A stretch of 32,415 nt of DNA from Sanguinoderma infundibulare (GCA_032821775.1 JAVLRN010000029.1:1-32415), one strand, 5' to 3'. Counted from the first letter of the stretch, positions 1 to 10,384 are shown. The notes: generated from the sequence alone by a model not told the origin. Made by a program: numbers and translations.

Positions 1-780
1 AAAAGGATCTGGTATACCGGTAAAATTATAATAAGGTCTAAGTACACCTTTAATATTTGGAAAAGCTACTATTATACTATCAGTAAGACCTTTATTAAGA
101 TTGCATTTCAATGCTACTATTCTTTCAAGGCCTTCTTGAGTTAAATGTTGTTTTTGCTTAATTAAATCATAACATTGTTTAAATAATAAAAAATCAGAAA
201 CTTTAGTACCAATAAGTGGGTATTTAACAAAGTGGTCAACGATTACTTGTAATTCTTGTATGTTGTCTACTCTAAATAAAGCAGTTTTATTACTATTTTT
301 TCTAACTTTACCCACACCAAAGGTATATCTTATACTTTCTAGGATTGCAATATCTTTAATATGTATATGTATAGAAAAATTAGGAGTTACTCTCCACTTC
401 ATTTTAGAGTTATCATCTTTATACATAGAAATAATGAACGAAGCTTCAGCGTCTGAAAATCCTGTAATAAACCATGGATTTATCTTACTGTTAGCTGTTA
501 AGGTAGAAAAACATCTGCTATTTAATTGTTTAGTAGGGATTTTGACTTGATAGTTTCTTTCGAAACCCATTAGAGTACACCTTAAGAGCATTTGTTTGGA
601 TTTGGCTTTAATGCTCCAACTACCGTCTACTCGTTGCTCTTTTACAGAATCTGTGTGCGAAACAAACTCTGACTTAGATCCGCGATAGCCCATTTCTCTT
701 TCGATCATCTTATGACTTGTTACCTTACCTGTATAATTACTACAGCCACTTATAGCCTTTCGGATATAGCTTGGTATCAT
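1..780 (-). CDS. LAGLIDADG homing endonuclease ORF of the rns intron (partial, runs off left edge)
   Basis: Read on the minus strand, the frame is open without a stop from the start of the intron to the window edge, about 260 codons from the ATG at 780. The N-terminal part contains [21 protein letters not shown] and [15 protein letters not shown], a leader typical of fungal mitochondrial LAGLIDADG ORFs that overlap the intron core. The first LAGLIDADG helix follows as PWFITGFSDAEASF with its acidic residues intact. The second helix would lie left of the window. Family role (known): a site-specific DNA endonuclease that spreads its intron, sometimes also a splicing maturase. The start is uncertain because the frame stays open upstream of the ATG. 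The leader is closely matched by the broken copy in nad5 intron 2 (7164-8445). Confidence 0.9.
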   Translation of the reverse strand, partial: MIPSYIRKAISGCSNYTGKVTSHKMIEREMGYRGSKSEFVSHTDSVKEQRVDGSWSIKAKSKQMLLRCTLMGFERNYQVKIPTKQLNSRCFSTLTANSKINPWFITGFSDAEASFIISMYKDDNSKMKWRVTPNFSIHIHIKDIAILESIRYTFGVGKVRKNSNKTALFRVDNIQELQVIVDHFVKYPLIGTKVSDFLLFKQCYDLIKQKQHLTQEGLERIVALKCNLNKGLTDSIIVAFPNIKGVLRPYYNFTGIPDPF

Positions 781-845
781 AAGCTTTAGGAGTTCCCGGA
801 GTTTGATAGTTTTAGCCAATTTAGTGTTTTCCCAAAACACATATC
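1..845 (-). mobile_element. Group I intron in rns at position 1224 (partial)
   Basis: The 5' exon ends in GGGCT (846-850), which matches E. coli 16S positions 1220-1224. The intron then starts with GATATGTG, and the 3' exon lies outside the window. The segment CTAAAACTATCAAA..TCCGGG followed by GCTTATGATACC is part of the group I core and is shared with nad5 intron 2. The intron is occupied by a LAGLIDADG ORF. The insertion site is inferred from alignment to E. coli numbering; other fungal rns introns are known at this site. Confidence 0.85.
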
Positions 846-2045
846 AGCCCAGAACATGAGGGCCATAACGACTTGTCTTAGCCCCCGCTGAATCTCTATC
901 AGATTCATTAGTTATTAAGTATAAATTAATAACAGGGATTTCGTTCGTTAGTGGAACTAACCTAATGTTTAACAACACGAACTGAAGACAGCCATGCAAC
1001 ACCTGTACTTAAGTATTTTAAAAAAAAAAAGTATAAAATACTCCCACCATTTTATTTGCCTTGTTATTACAAAGTAAAGAAAAAAATAGTTTGTATGCAA
1101 GTTCTGGTAAGGTTTTACGCGGATTATCGTATTAAATAACATGCTTCACTCCGTTTGCTTCGAGACCGACTAATTTTTTTGTTTTCTACTTTGCAGTAGT
1201 ACTCACAAGGCGGAATGGTTATTGTGTTAACTTCGTCTCTAGTAGTTTTTATTTTTACTAATGACTACCATTCATCGTTTACAGAAAGGAGTACCGGGGT
1301 ATCTAATCCTATTTCCTACCCTTACCTTCGTTTCTCAGCGTCAATCATTAGTGGAGAGTGGCCTTCGCCCTAAGTATTCTGCCTAGGATCTAAGGATATC
1401 AGCCCTCCTCTAGGCGTTATACACTATAACCTCTTTTTGATTCTAGCTTTCAATCAGACCACTTATTTATTTTTGTAAGAAATAATTTTATGAAAGCTGC
1501 CTACAAACCCTTTACGCCTGTTTAAGATGATTAACGTTTGCGTCTCTGGCCTTACCGAGTCTTCTGGCACCAGTTTTGGACGACACTCATAGTAAGGTAA
1601 TATCATTATTTTCCCTTACGACATCATGAATTTAAAGAAATTCTATGATTTCAGTTAGCTAGTTCACTCTTTCGAGCATTGACTAATATTCTCGACTGCT
1701 GGTAGTGTTAATACTACTTGGGAGATTTCATCCCCAATGTGGCCAGAGGTTCTTTAAAACATGACTTTCGATCGTTGGCTTGGTAGGCATTTACCCTACC
1801 AACTACCTAATAAAATTAAATAGAATCCTATAGCAGAAATGTTCCTTTACTCTATATCTCCTAGCTATGAAGACTATAGGGTATCTTATTTAATATACTC
1901 ACCTCTACACCTTATACCCTAGCCCTTTAATATAATATTTGAAATATTATTTTTTTAAATTAAAAATCACATCGGATACAACGATTCGCATGTCTTAAAC
2001 TACTGAAAAACGTTCAATCGGAACCAAAATTAAATTCTTACTGAA
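846..2045 (-). rRNA. rns: Small subunit ribosomal RNA, 5' exon (about three quarters of the gene)
   Basis: Structural RNA of the mitochondrial small ribosomal subunit. On the minus strand the 5' end region reads GGTTCCGATTGAACG and then a GACATGCGAATCG segment, matching the start of 16S rRNA. The 530-loop appears as GTGCCAGAAGACTCGGTAAG near 1552-1571, and the 690-800 domain as GGATTAGATACCCCGGTAC near 1293-1311. The helix 34-38 region reads GTTGCATGGCTGTCTTCAG near 980-998. The exon stops after GGGCT at the intron at position 1224. The last ~300 nt, including the decoding site, lie beyond the left edge. The 5' boundary is approximate (within ~10 nt). Confidence 0.92.
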
Positions 2046-2664
2046 ATTAAACTTATACCTTTACAGTATTAAGTTGTATTTTATATGCTTAACGCAATGT
2101 TTACAGTCTCTTTTATTTTTAATTTTTAACTTAAAATTTAAATTTTATAATAATTAAATTTATTTTTTATACATAACCATTTATTAAAAGTTATTGAAAT
2201 AACCCTTTGTTTAAAACTTTTTATGTTAAACTACCTATTATAATTATTAACCTAAAATTTTAAAGATACTAATATCTAAATGATTTATAGTATTTAATAT
2301 TTTAATCTAAAATTTTTACACTTAAACATATTTATATATAAATATATAATTATAAAAATAAATGAAAGATATATTATACAATATAATTAATATAAGATTT
2401 TAAAAGAAATTTAATAATACAAAGTGGTTTTAGAAGTGATAAATTTTTATTAATATTTTAATTGTATCAATTATAGTTGTTAGTATGTTTTAAGAAATGA
2501 TGTAATTATTATATAAAATAATTAACAATAGTTATAAATCTAAAGATAATTAGTTTTATCTATTTAAGTAGTAAAAGTTTATTTTACCGGTATAGGGGGT
2601 TATACCTTAAAATTATATTTGATTAAGGTAAAGTAGCTCAATAAATTATTAAAATCTATTTAAT
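2046..2664. other. AT-rich spacer between rns and the orf at 2678, with a GC-rich hairpin
   Basis: No gene is visible in about 620 bases of extreme AT content upstream of rns. The one compact structure is GGTATA-gggggt-TATACC at 2589-2606, a perfect six-base stem inside a short GC-rich patch, of the kind often seen as GC clusters in fungal mtDNA spacers. Because it lies 5' of rns on the minus strand, the rns promoter is probably here, but no promoter motif could be recognised. Confidence 0.6.
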
Positions 2665-2693
2665 AAAAAATGAATATTTAAGATTCATTTTTT
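2665..2693. terminator. Hairpin at the 3' end of the orf at 2678-3355
   Basis: AAAAAATGAAT (2665-2675) and ATTCATTTTTT (2683-2693) are perfectly complementary over 11 bases around a 7-base loop. The stop codon of the minus-strand ORF (2678-2680) lies in the loop. On the minus strand the stem ends in a run of T, so it resembles a transcript 3' end or processing hairpin. Its function is inferred from shape only. Confidence 0.4.
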
Positions 2694-3355
2694 TGTTTAC
2701 TCAAACCTCCAAGAATTTTTTTTTTACCAGTTTCCGATAATTTATTGTATTGGTCAAGAATTTCTTCTACACTTGGTGTATTTGAATTAGAAGAGACTTG
2801 CGTTTTATTTACCAAGTCTTTAGTTTTTATTTTCTGAATTTAGATTTGAGTCTAAAAACACATTACCGTATATTTTAGCTAACCAAGGAACAAATATTCT
2901 TTCTTGTCCAGCTTGAGCTCTAACCTCGTCAAGTAAGACTCCTCCAGATAGAATCCCTAATGATGTTCCTGCTATTAACAACCAGTTTTAGCACAAATCA
3001 AAATTCTATGTATGTGACTAGCAGATCTATTCAGAGGTTAATTTCTTATCTCAAAAAATTCGGGTTTATACAAAATAGTGTATACTCCATATACACCTTT
3101 TAAAATACAAATACAAGTCATTTGTATTGACTGTAAAGCAGCTAAAATTAAAACGATAGTATAGAATTGTTGATCTAGTTTGATATAATTATGGCTAAGA
3201 ACAAGAAACAAGCAAATACCTCCTATAAATCTAATAACCCTTATATATAGATGGTTATACAACTTATCTATATTTGTAGGTAATAAAGATACTTTATATG
3301 CTTTTTTAAAGGCTATTAATATATCTTTTCTATTCCATTTGATTGGAAGGTTCAT
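2678..3355 (-). pseudogene. Broken ORF for an unrecognised membrane protein, overlapping the nad5 3' end
   Basis: The first frame (3355-3038, 105 codons) has two hydrophobic stretches, IRFIGGICLFLVLSH and QFYTIVLILAALQSIQM. It stops at a TAA, but the same frame carries on sensibly as PLNRSASHIHRILICAK. After a one-base shift near 2985 it continues as NWLLIAGTSLGILSGGVLL and DEVRAQAGQERIFVPWLAKI. After a second shift near 2845 it runs to the stop at 2678 with a hydrophilic tail (TPSVEEILDQYNKLSETG). The whole would be roughly 225 residues. I do not recognise the family. The ATG lies inside the last codons of nad5 (26-base overlap), so it is probably co-transcribed. The three lesions may be decay or sequence error. 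Confidence 0.6.
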
Positions 3356-6300
3356 TATTAGAATTTACATTTGGAGTATTAAGTGGTGTAGTAAATTTTA
3401 AATTATTAAATTTAATATTAGAATTGTCATTGTTTAACATATAACCAGTATTACTATGGGGGAATGGGGTAAATACAAATAATAAAGTAGCTAAATAAAT
3501 TATAAATAATCTATTTTCATTTAATATAGAAGTATCTAATAAAATAGGTGAGAATACTAAGAATACTAATGATAATAAACCAATAGTAATATATAATGAA
3601 TATGTAGTTATAACTCCAGTATCTAATCTACCGATATTAAAACCAGTTTGATTTAAAGTATTACTTAAACCATAAGGTCCTACAAATTCAATTACTCCTC
3701 TATCTAATACTTTACTTACAAAGTAACCTAATTGTAAACCTCTACCAATAAAGTAATGGTTATATATAACATCAAATAAATATTTACCATTTAAAAAAGT
3801 ATAAATTTTTCTAGTTAAAGAACTTTCCATAAAGAATAAATTAGGTGTAAAGTGATATAAGTAAACAGCTAAAACTGCACCTAATAAAGATAAAATAGTT
3901 GGTAATAATTTAACTAATCTTCCCATAGAGAATTCAGCTTCCACCATAGTCATATGATTTGGATGAATAAATATAGAATTACCAAAGAAATCAGAACCTA
4001 TACCTACAAATAAATCAGAGAATACATATCCAAAGAAGATACTAAATAATGCTAATACAAATAAAGGTATAATCACTGCTAAAGTAGCTTCATGTGAATG
4101 TAAATAAGATGTTTTAGGTCCATTAGGTTTTGTTAAGAATACTAATGATATTAATCTAAATGAATAGAAAGCTGTTAAACCTGCTGTTAAACTTCCTAAA
4201 ATAAAGGCAAATGTTCCTTCAAAACTATATTGTGCAAAAGCTAATTCAATTATTAAATCTTTACTATAGAATCCTGTTAACCATGGTGTAGCTAACAATG
4301 ATAACGTACCAACTAACATAGCTGTATAAGTAAATGGTAAGAAATTAATTAAACCACCTAATCTTCTAACATCTTGTTGGTCAGAAAAACTATGAATAAC
4401 AGCTCCTGCCCCTAAGAATAATAATGCTTTAAAGAAAGCATGGTTAACCACATGCATTAATGCCACATTATATTGACTAAGCAAAAAAAAAAATATGTTT
4501 AGCCCTGCTCCCAGTCTCATAAATCATCTATATTACGAGAAGAGGCAGGACTTGTATTATACAAATTTAAAAGTTTTTTAACAAACCTTTCTATATTAAA
4601 AAATATAGTAATTAATTATAAAAATTAAACAGCAAATATTATAAACCTATTTTATATTTTAAAGTAGGATAAATATGATCAGATACAAGCGCTCTTACTT
4701 TAATTACATCTCTGGCTTTAAAATGTAACCTCTATCTTTATCAGAATGAGGAGTTTTAACTAAATAAGAAGAAATATCAAATTTAGAAAGTAAAATAGAT
4801 TGAATCCTATTCACTTCCATTAAAGTAAAGTTATTAAGATGAAGAATTATTCTAGAACAACTTTTATCCCAGCTTCCATCACCCATTATTAGAAAAGCAA
4901 AAGCTAATGGTGTAAATAAAGAATCTAAATTTAAGGGTAACACCTTAATATTCTTGTTATCTATTGATTTATACCAATCATTATATAAAGAAGTGAAAAA
5001 GGTAAAGAAAGAGTTTGAAATGAATAAACTATTTTTTTATTTTGTCTGTTAATAATATGAATTCCACTTAACACTAAATTTAATTGAAAACACATTTTTC
5101 AAATTTCCTGAGTTAATTCTTGGTGTGTTTGTTGAATACTTAATAGTGCTTGTTTACCATTCATTCTAATTGAACCATCTGATAACATTATACCACAAAC
5201 AACTTGCTTAAACCAATCTGGTATACTATTAGAGACTCTAATTTTCTCTTCTTTTGGCATATAACCTCTTGTTCTTTTTTTTGGTAAAATAGGTACAGCC
5301 ATATAAAAAATATGATCAGGTACTAATATTCCGTTTTTAAAAATAAATTCAAAGTAATTACTGTATAAAAATATAATTAATATAGGCAACCCTATAATAA
5401 ACATATTGGCAATCACTTTCATAATTGATTGGACTATATCTTAATAAATAAATTAAAATAATCTATTTACTTCTTTCGTGTAGTCTCTGAGGATACTACT
5501 TTCTTTAAAGAGTTTAAATAAAGATTTGGTTTCCTGCTGATTGTCCATTGTTACATCCTTTAGGCTTCTAACTGGTAAAATTATTAAAATTATATAGTAC
5601 CTAAGGCTTTAGGAGTTTCCAGCACATAGAAAGATTTAATGTTAGCCTTAGTGTTGACCAACAGCCATTACCATATATCCTAATTGACTTATAGTACTGA
5701 AAGCAATAATTCTTTTTAAATCATTTTGCACTAAACCACATGTAGCAGCAAAGAAAGCTGTAGAGGCACCCACTAAGGTAATAACTAATAATGCTGTTGA
5801 ACTATATTCTAAGATTGGTGAACTTCTTACTAATAAATATAATCCAGCTGTTACTAGTGTGGCAGCATGAATTAATGCTGATACAGGTGTAGGCATTTAT
5901 TGTTAACAGTAAATTTCTCTACTGATCGGACTATATTATCTTAATATTTAAAAATATGAGCTTCACGTGTAGTCTCTGAGGATCCTACTCTTTTTATATT
6001 TACTTTGGCAAGACGGCCAGGCAGAGTAAAAAAAAAATTATTTTTTGGTTTCCTGCTGATTGCCCATTTTAATATCTTCAAGATTTTTACTACCTAAATG
6101 GCACCGCCATTAAATGAGTACCTAAAGCTTTAGGGTGTTCCAGCATATAGTGAAATTTAACGAGGGCCATACACCAAAACATTATATCCCTAATTTATAT
6201 AAAAAATCCTTATGCATATACGGTTTTACTAATGAAATAACTCTATCCACACTAGTTTTAGATATTCTAATTCTATATCTATTGTTAATTTTATCTCTTA

Positions 6301-9300
6301 CCTTCAAAGTAGATTTAATATTTAACTTTCCTAGTAATGATTGAAGAATTATACATTCTTCCTTGGTAAATTATTCTGTACAAAGAAGAACTGTTTTAGT
6401 TCTACCATGTGAATCAAAATAACCATCAACCATTATCCAATAAGCTAATGATATTTCTGAAAACATTTCAGATATATTTTTGGGTACAATTTTTATGAAC
6501 TTGTTTTTTTCATTATACCATTTATACCACATACTATGTAAAGCTGTAAATAAAGTATGTGTTTTTGTACTAAAATGATACTGAGTTATTTTTTTACCTT
6601 TATGTTGAGGTAGTAAAATATTTGGATAAGGAAAAAATTTTGTATTAGTAAATTGACTATAAATATTATCATTTAAATGATGTAAATAATTTAAGGAATA
6701 AACATCCATAGTCATAGAATATTTACCTTCACCTTTATTCTTTTTAGAAAGATTAGTTGAACCATCACCTAACATATTACCTGTTATAGTATATAATGTT
6801 TGATTCGGTATAGAATTAATAATAGGTAAAATAGAGGTAGCAATATTAATGTCGTATGAACTTAAATAATAAGTATAGCAATATAAGATATTTATATATA
6901 ATAGTGAAAATATGATGTTTAATACTTTAAAACCCTCCATTGAGCCAGGTAACCAACTATGTAATGGAATTTGTGCAGATTTAGCCATAGCTCCACTTAA
7001 TAATAAAATACCAATAACATCAATAGCTGTACTATTCATAAATGGTGCTAAACTAAATAATGTTGAATAATTTAATGAACCTAATAAGGCTATTAGTGCA
7101 AAGAATCCTATACTTAACCCCATATCCATGGCAGTCAAATTTATCATGCAATTAAAAATTTGATTATTTTCTTTTTGTGTTCATTTTATCTTTGATTAAT
7201 TGAATTTTAGCTATTCCTATAGGGCTTAGATGCTTACCTTCACCTATTAAAGTAGCAATTCCACAAAATCTTGAAAATCTAATTGTTTGATCCCCTTAAT
7301 TGAATAAGCTTTAAAAAAAGGAATAATTTTATTATTAATGTCTACAAATTTACCCACTTTAAAAACTTTAGCATTTTCACTGTGATAATAAACGGCACCA
7401 CAATTCAAATATTTAGTTATTAACTCTAATAAAATTTTGTCTCTATGATGTTGCGAAATTTTAAAGATTAATTGAACAATTTGACCTATTTTATTTTTAT
7501 TAGATTTAGAAATAGTAACTAAAAAGCAACCTTCAGCGCTTGCAAATCCTGCTATCCAATTAGGATTTGGAATTTCAGTATATTTAATAATTGGTCGAGG
7601 CACTGGTTTATAATTAACAAACTCAGATTTTTGCAAACCAGATAGGCCTAAGTTCATTGAGGCTCTAATATTAATAATTTGCAGTAATCCTACGTCAGTC
7701 AAGTGAACCTTAGTGTTAATAAGGTTAACAATTTGTTTAAATAATTCAAAATCCGCAGCTTTTTGAGAAAGTAAAGGAAAATTTACAAAGTGTGGTATTA
7801 TAAAATTTGTTAAATCATGAAGTGAGTTTACTCTAAAGCTTTTTTCGCTTCGGTTATTTTTGCTAACGATGCTTCCGCAGGCAAAAAATTATTGTAATTG
7901 TAATAATAATTTCATATCCCTAGAATGTAAAGAGATTTGAAAACTCGGTTTTACGGTCCATCCCAACTCTTCCTTTTATCCGTTTATCTATAGATATGGA
8001 TACACTGAAAGAAGCTTCACCGTCGCAAAAACCAGTCACAAACCAAGGATCTAACTTAGTTAATTGAACTTGCGCATAGGCGCTGGTACAAAAATTTGTT
8101 TTATTTTTTAATTGTTTAGAAAGGACTTTGATTTGATAGTTTCTTTCGAAACCCATTAGAGTACACCTTAAGAGCTAATTACTTAATAAAGAATTGCTCC
8201 AACTACCATCTACTCGTTGCTCTTTTACAGAATTTATATAATTTGGCTGTGGGTTTTGTTTAATAAATTCTGACTTAGATCCGCGATAACCCATTTCGTT
8301 TTCACTCATCTTATGACTTGTTACCATACCCAGAGTATTAGTCTGGCCACTTATAGCCTTTCGAAGATAGCTTGGTATCATAAGCTTTAGGGCGTCCCCG
8401 GACTTTGATAGTTTTAGGCACAATAGAGAGATCCTACCTCTCAAAGCACCTACTCTATTCATAGTTAAGGCTAATATTGCTGCTTTATTAGCTTGAATTC
8501 TAGTAAACCAGAAGTTAATTAATAAATAAGAAACTACTCCAATCAAATCTTAAAATAAAGAAATTTAAATTATATAATTTCTCTATAGGTCTAATTGTGA
8601 CACATATAGAAAGCTTTTTTCTTTATTTCCTGTACATTGAACACCTATCAGGTTTTACTTCATGCCTTGACATCATTGTCAAATTAGGTTGAAACAAAGA
8701 TGAAGATTCTGACTATGCATTAAGCACCATTTCAGGCACCCATTATTGAACTAGTCGATAGCGATTTAAAATGAAACCGACGATCTATAAAAAAAAGCTT
8801 ATTAATTTTTGATCGTTTTCAATAATGTCGCAAAAAAATGTTATTCATATTCATATTCATAATGAATTAAATATAAATGAATCTTTATTCTTCATTTCAA
8901 TTTTTCTAAAGATTTACATTTTTTTACTATGGTATTAAATTAATAATCTCCTAATTTATAATATAAAGTAGATACCATATAAGGTTTAATAATATTAGAA
9001 AAAGTAGACATAGATTGACTAGAAACATATAAAGTATATCCTTTATTTTTTCCTCCTGAGTGTATTGTAACTGTAAGATTGAATTTGTTTTTTAATATTT
9101 CACATAATTGTGAAAGTTCTTTATATGTAAAACAATTAGTAGCTATTTTTGCTCCTTTTTTAATTTACTACCATCATCCATAAACCATATAGCTAAAGCA
9201 AGTGGACTTAAAATTTGTTCTATATTATGAGGTATTATTTTAACATATTTTCCTTCACATAAGGTATAAAACATATCATGAATCCAATTAAAGCTAGAAA

Positions 9301-10117
9301 AAGTATAAGTATTTATACTATAATGAAAATATATTTCCCCATTTTTTCTAATTCTTTTTTTTAGTTTAGGTTTATTAATATTACAATAACCTCTAGTAGA
9401 TAAATAAGAATGAAACCACATTAAATATTCTACATTTTTATTTGATTGTTCAAATTTCATTCTAGTTCCTATTCCTTTTTTTCTTTTTTCTAAATGACCA
9501 TCACCTAATAATGAACCTATTATTATGGAAATTATATCTATATTATGAGGACCTATTCTTTCTAAGGAAGTTATTCTTGTTTTATTTATTTGCTCAGATA
9601 TATGCAATGGTAATGAAAATAAAACAATATTAAATTCGCTAGGACACCAATAAAGATTATTAAGATAATACCATTTAAGGCAATTTAATTTACCTTCCCA
9701 ACCTACAAACATTACAAAATAATTAGCACCAGAAACTAATACTAACATAAAGAATGTGAATAATGATAAATAAGAAAAGAACCTTTGATTGTGAGGATCT
9801 TCTGCCATATAATTAGTAGAAAAAATATGGATTAAAGATGAAATATAAAGTACAGGTATAAACATTGATACTGTTAATTGATCAAATAAAAATTCCCATT
9901 GAATACTTAATATTTCTGAATCCATCCATGAACATAAATGAACTAATACTGGAGAACCACATAAACCTACTTCATAAAAAGCTAAAGTAGCTAAAATTGA
10001 TGATATTATTAAGCAAGTACATGTGATGATATGAGCACCAGTCACACCTATTTTTCTACCTAATAAACCTGAAACAAAACTCCCTAATAAAGGAAAAATT
10101 AATATTGATAAATACAT
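3330..10117 (-). CDS. nad5: NADH dehydrogenase subunit 5, five exons
   Basis: Proton-pumping antiporter-like subunit of respiratory complex I in the inner membrane. Exons on the minus strand: 9692-10117, 8448-8543, 6932-7126, 5657-5893 and 3330-4481, together 702 codons with no break. Recognisable segments in order: FVGWEG | [25 protein letters not shown] | [21 protein letters not shown] | [31 protein letters not shown] | [20 protein letters not shown]. All joins restore the conserved Nad5 sequence in frame, and each upstream exon ends in T. The start ATG shares one base with the nad4L stop codon, a common fungal arrangement. The last ~75 residues, after the final hydrophobic segment, form an Asn/Pro/Ser-rich hydrophilic tail that looks longer than usual. 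Confidence 0.96.
4482..5656 (-). mobile_element. Group I intron 4 of nad5
   Basis: The intron lies between GCTGTTGGT and CTTAGTCAATAT and ends in G. Core elements come first on the minus strand: a GGACAATCAGCAGGAAACC segment near 5534-5552, AGAGACTACACG near 5480-5491, and AAGATATAGTCCAATC near 5426-5442. The endonuclease ORF begins directly after the last element, so it sits in the 3' part (P9 side) of the intron. This differs from intron 3, where the ORF precedes the core. Confidence 0.88.
4639..5422 (-). pseudogene. LAGLIDADG endonuclease ORF of nad5 intron 4, broken
   Basis: Free-standing ORF starting at the ATG at 5422. Helix one is [11 protein letters not shown] and helix two is [14 protein letters not shown], both with the catalytic Asp, as in the LAGLIDADG_2 (I-SceI-like) family. 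A TGA interrupts the standard-code reading after HQELTQEI (near 5099). Read as Trp (mitochondrial code 4) the frame continues as [14 protein letters not shown] one-base shift in a T run near 4998 is then needed to reach [19 protein letters not shown], and another near 4710 to reach the usual ending [12 protein letters not shown] with the stop at 4639. As written it cannot make a full protein. Confidence 0.82.
5894..6931 (-). mobile_element. Group I intron 3 of nad5
   Basis: Flanked by ATGGAGGGT and CCTACACC and ending in G. The order on the minus strand is endonuclease ORF, then core: TGGGCAATCAGCAGGAAACC near 6049-6068, CAGAGACTACACGTGAAG near 5962-5979, and AAGATAATATAGTCCGATC near 5924-5942. 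The core resembles that of nad5 intron 4 and of the L2500 intron of rnl. A small palindrome, AATGGCACCGCCATT (6099-6113), closes one of the core hairpins. Confidence 0.88.
6182..6931 (-). pseudogene. LAGLIDADG endonuclease ORF of nad5 intron 3, one premature stop
   Basis: The frame continues directly from nad5 exon 3, so the protein would be made as an exon fusion. Helix one is [12 protein letters not shown] and helix two [15 protein letters not shown] (LAGLIDADG_2 type). Reading stops at a TAA at 6371-6373 (after VLLCTE). The same frame then continues as [20 protein letters not shown] and ends normally with [13 protein letters not shown] and a stop at 6182-6184. A single base change would account for the stop, since relatives usually have Ser or Gln before FT. 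No frameshift is seen, so this ORF is the least damaged of the broken ones. Confidence 0.85.
7127..8447 (-). mobile_element. Group I intron 2 of nad5, sister of the rns intron
   Basis: Flanked by AGAGTAGGT and GATATGGGG and ending in G. About 30 bases in, the sequence becomes closely similar to the rns intron at 1224, with shared blocks CTAAAACTATCAAA, AAAGCTTATGATACCAAGCT, CGAAAGGCTATAAGTGGC, GGTAACAAGTCATAAGATGA and GTAAAAGAGCAACGAGTAGA. The two introns occupy unrelated genes, so one probably arose from the other by ectopic homing or reverse splicing. Confidence 0.88.
7164..8445 (-). pseudogene. LAGLIDADG endonuclease ORF of nad5 intron 2, multiply broken
   Basis: In frame with exon 2 at its start. 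The leader is [10 protein letters not shown] / [10 protein letters not shown] / [15 protein letters not shown], helix one [15 protein letters not shown] and helix two [15 protein letters not shown] (two-domain LAGLIDADG_1 type). Lesions: an in-frame TAG just before [12 protein letters not shown] (near 8175), a one-base shift near 7940, an in-frame TAA after MKLLLQLQ (near 7885), and a one-base shift near 7256 before the ending [18 protein letters not shown], with the stop at 7164. It is therefore inactive as written, unlike its intact relative in rns. Confidence 0.85.
8544..9691 (-). mobile_element. Group I intron 1 of nad5
   Basis: Inserted between GTAGGTTGGGAAGGT and ATTGGAGTAGTTTC, and ends in G. 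The endonuclease ORF occupies the 5' two thirds, in frame with exon 1. The remaining ~400 bases (8544-8939) hold the folded core, whose helices I did not fully assign. The joint [11 protein letters not shown] is a conserved Nad5 sequence, which fixes the borders. Confidence 0.85.
8940..9691 (-). pseudogene. LAGLIDADG endonuclease ORF of nad5 intron 1, frameshifted
   Basis: Reads on from exon 1 as [15 protein letters not shown]. Helix one is [15 protein letters not shown] and helix two [14 protein letters not shown] (LAGLIDADG_2 type, both Asp present). The frame closes at 9143 because an A run near 9160-9165 is one base short (or two too long). In the next frame the protein continues as [17 protein letters not shown] and ends normally with [14 protein letters not shown] and a stop at 8940-8942. 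One homopolymer change would restore it, so a sequence error is possible. Confidence 0.85.
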
Positions 10118-10384
10118 TATGTTCTTAAAGAGATATTTCCTCTTAATCTATAAAAAGCAACTAAAATACTTAAACCTATTACTGATTCTGCACCTGCTAT
10201 TGATATAATAAAGATACTAAAATTTTGTCCGATAGCATCGTCAAAACTAAATGAACTTATTAACACTAATAAGGTTACAGCTAATAGACATTATTTCTAT
10301 TGCTATAATCATTAATATTATGTTTTTTCTATTTAAAATAAATCCTAAAACACCAATTAAAAATAAAAATAATGATAAATTCAT
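10117..10384 (-). CDS. nad4L: NADH dehydrogenase subunit 4L (one-base frameshift as written)
   Basis: Small complex I membrane subunit. It starts [20 protein letters not shown] and ends [13 protein letters not shown], with the conserved [15 protein letters not shown] motif containing the membrane Glu. The stop TAA shares its last base with the nad5 start. The reading frame breaks after IAIEIM: the DNA has ATG-TCTATTAGC where all relatives read M-LLA, so one extra T is present at about 10288 and the downstream part is one frame off. With that base ignored the product is 88 residues, the usual length. Very likely a real gene with a sequence error or a decoded shift. Confidence 0.88.

Noticed and set aside
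260..550. 96-codon plus-strand ORF
   Set aside because: It is antisense to the intact LAGLIDADG ORF of the rns intron and shows no protein family features.
6099..6113. Palindrome AATGGCACCGCCATT as a mobile hairpin element
   Set aside because: The related L2500 intron has a different hairpin (ACTCCGGCTGGAGT) at the same place, so it is a normal group I core helix.
6135..6344. 69-codon plus-strand ORF
   Set aside because: Antisense to the C-terminal part of the nad5 intron 3 endonuclease and the intron core.
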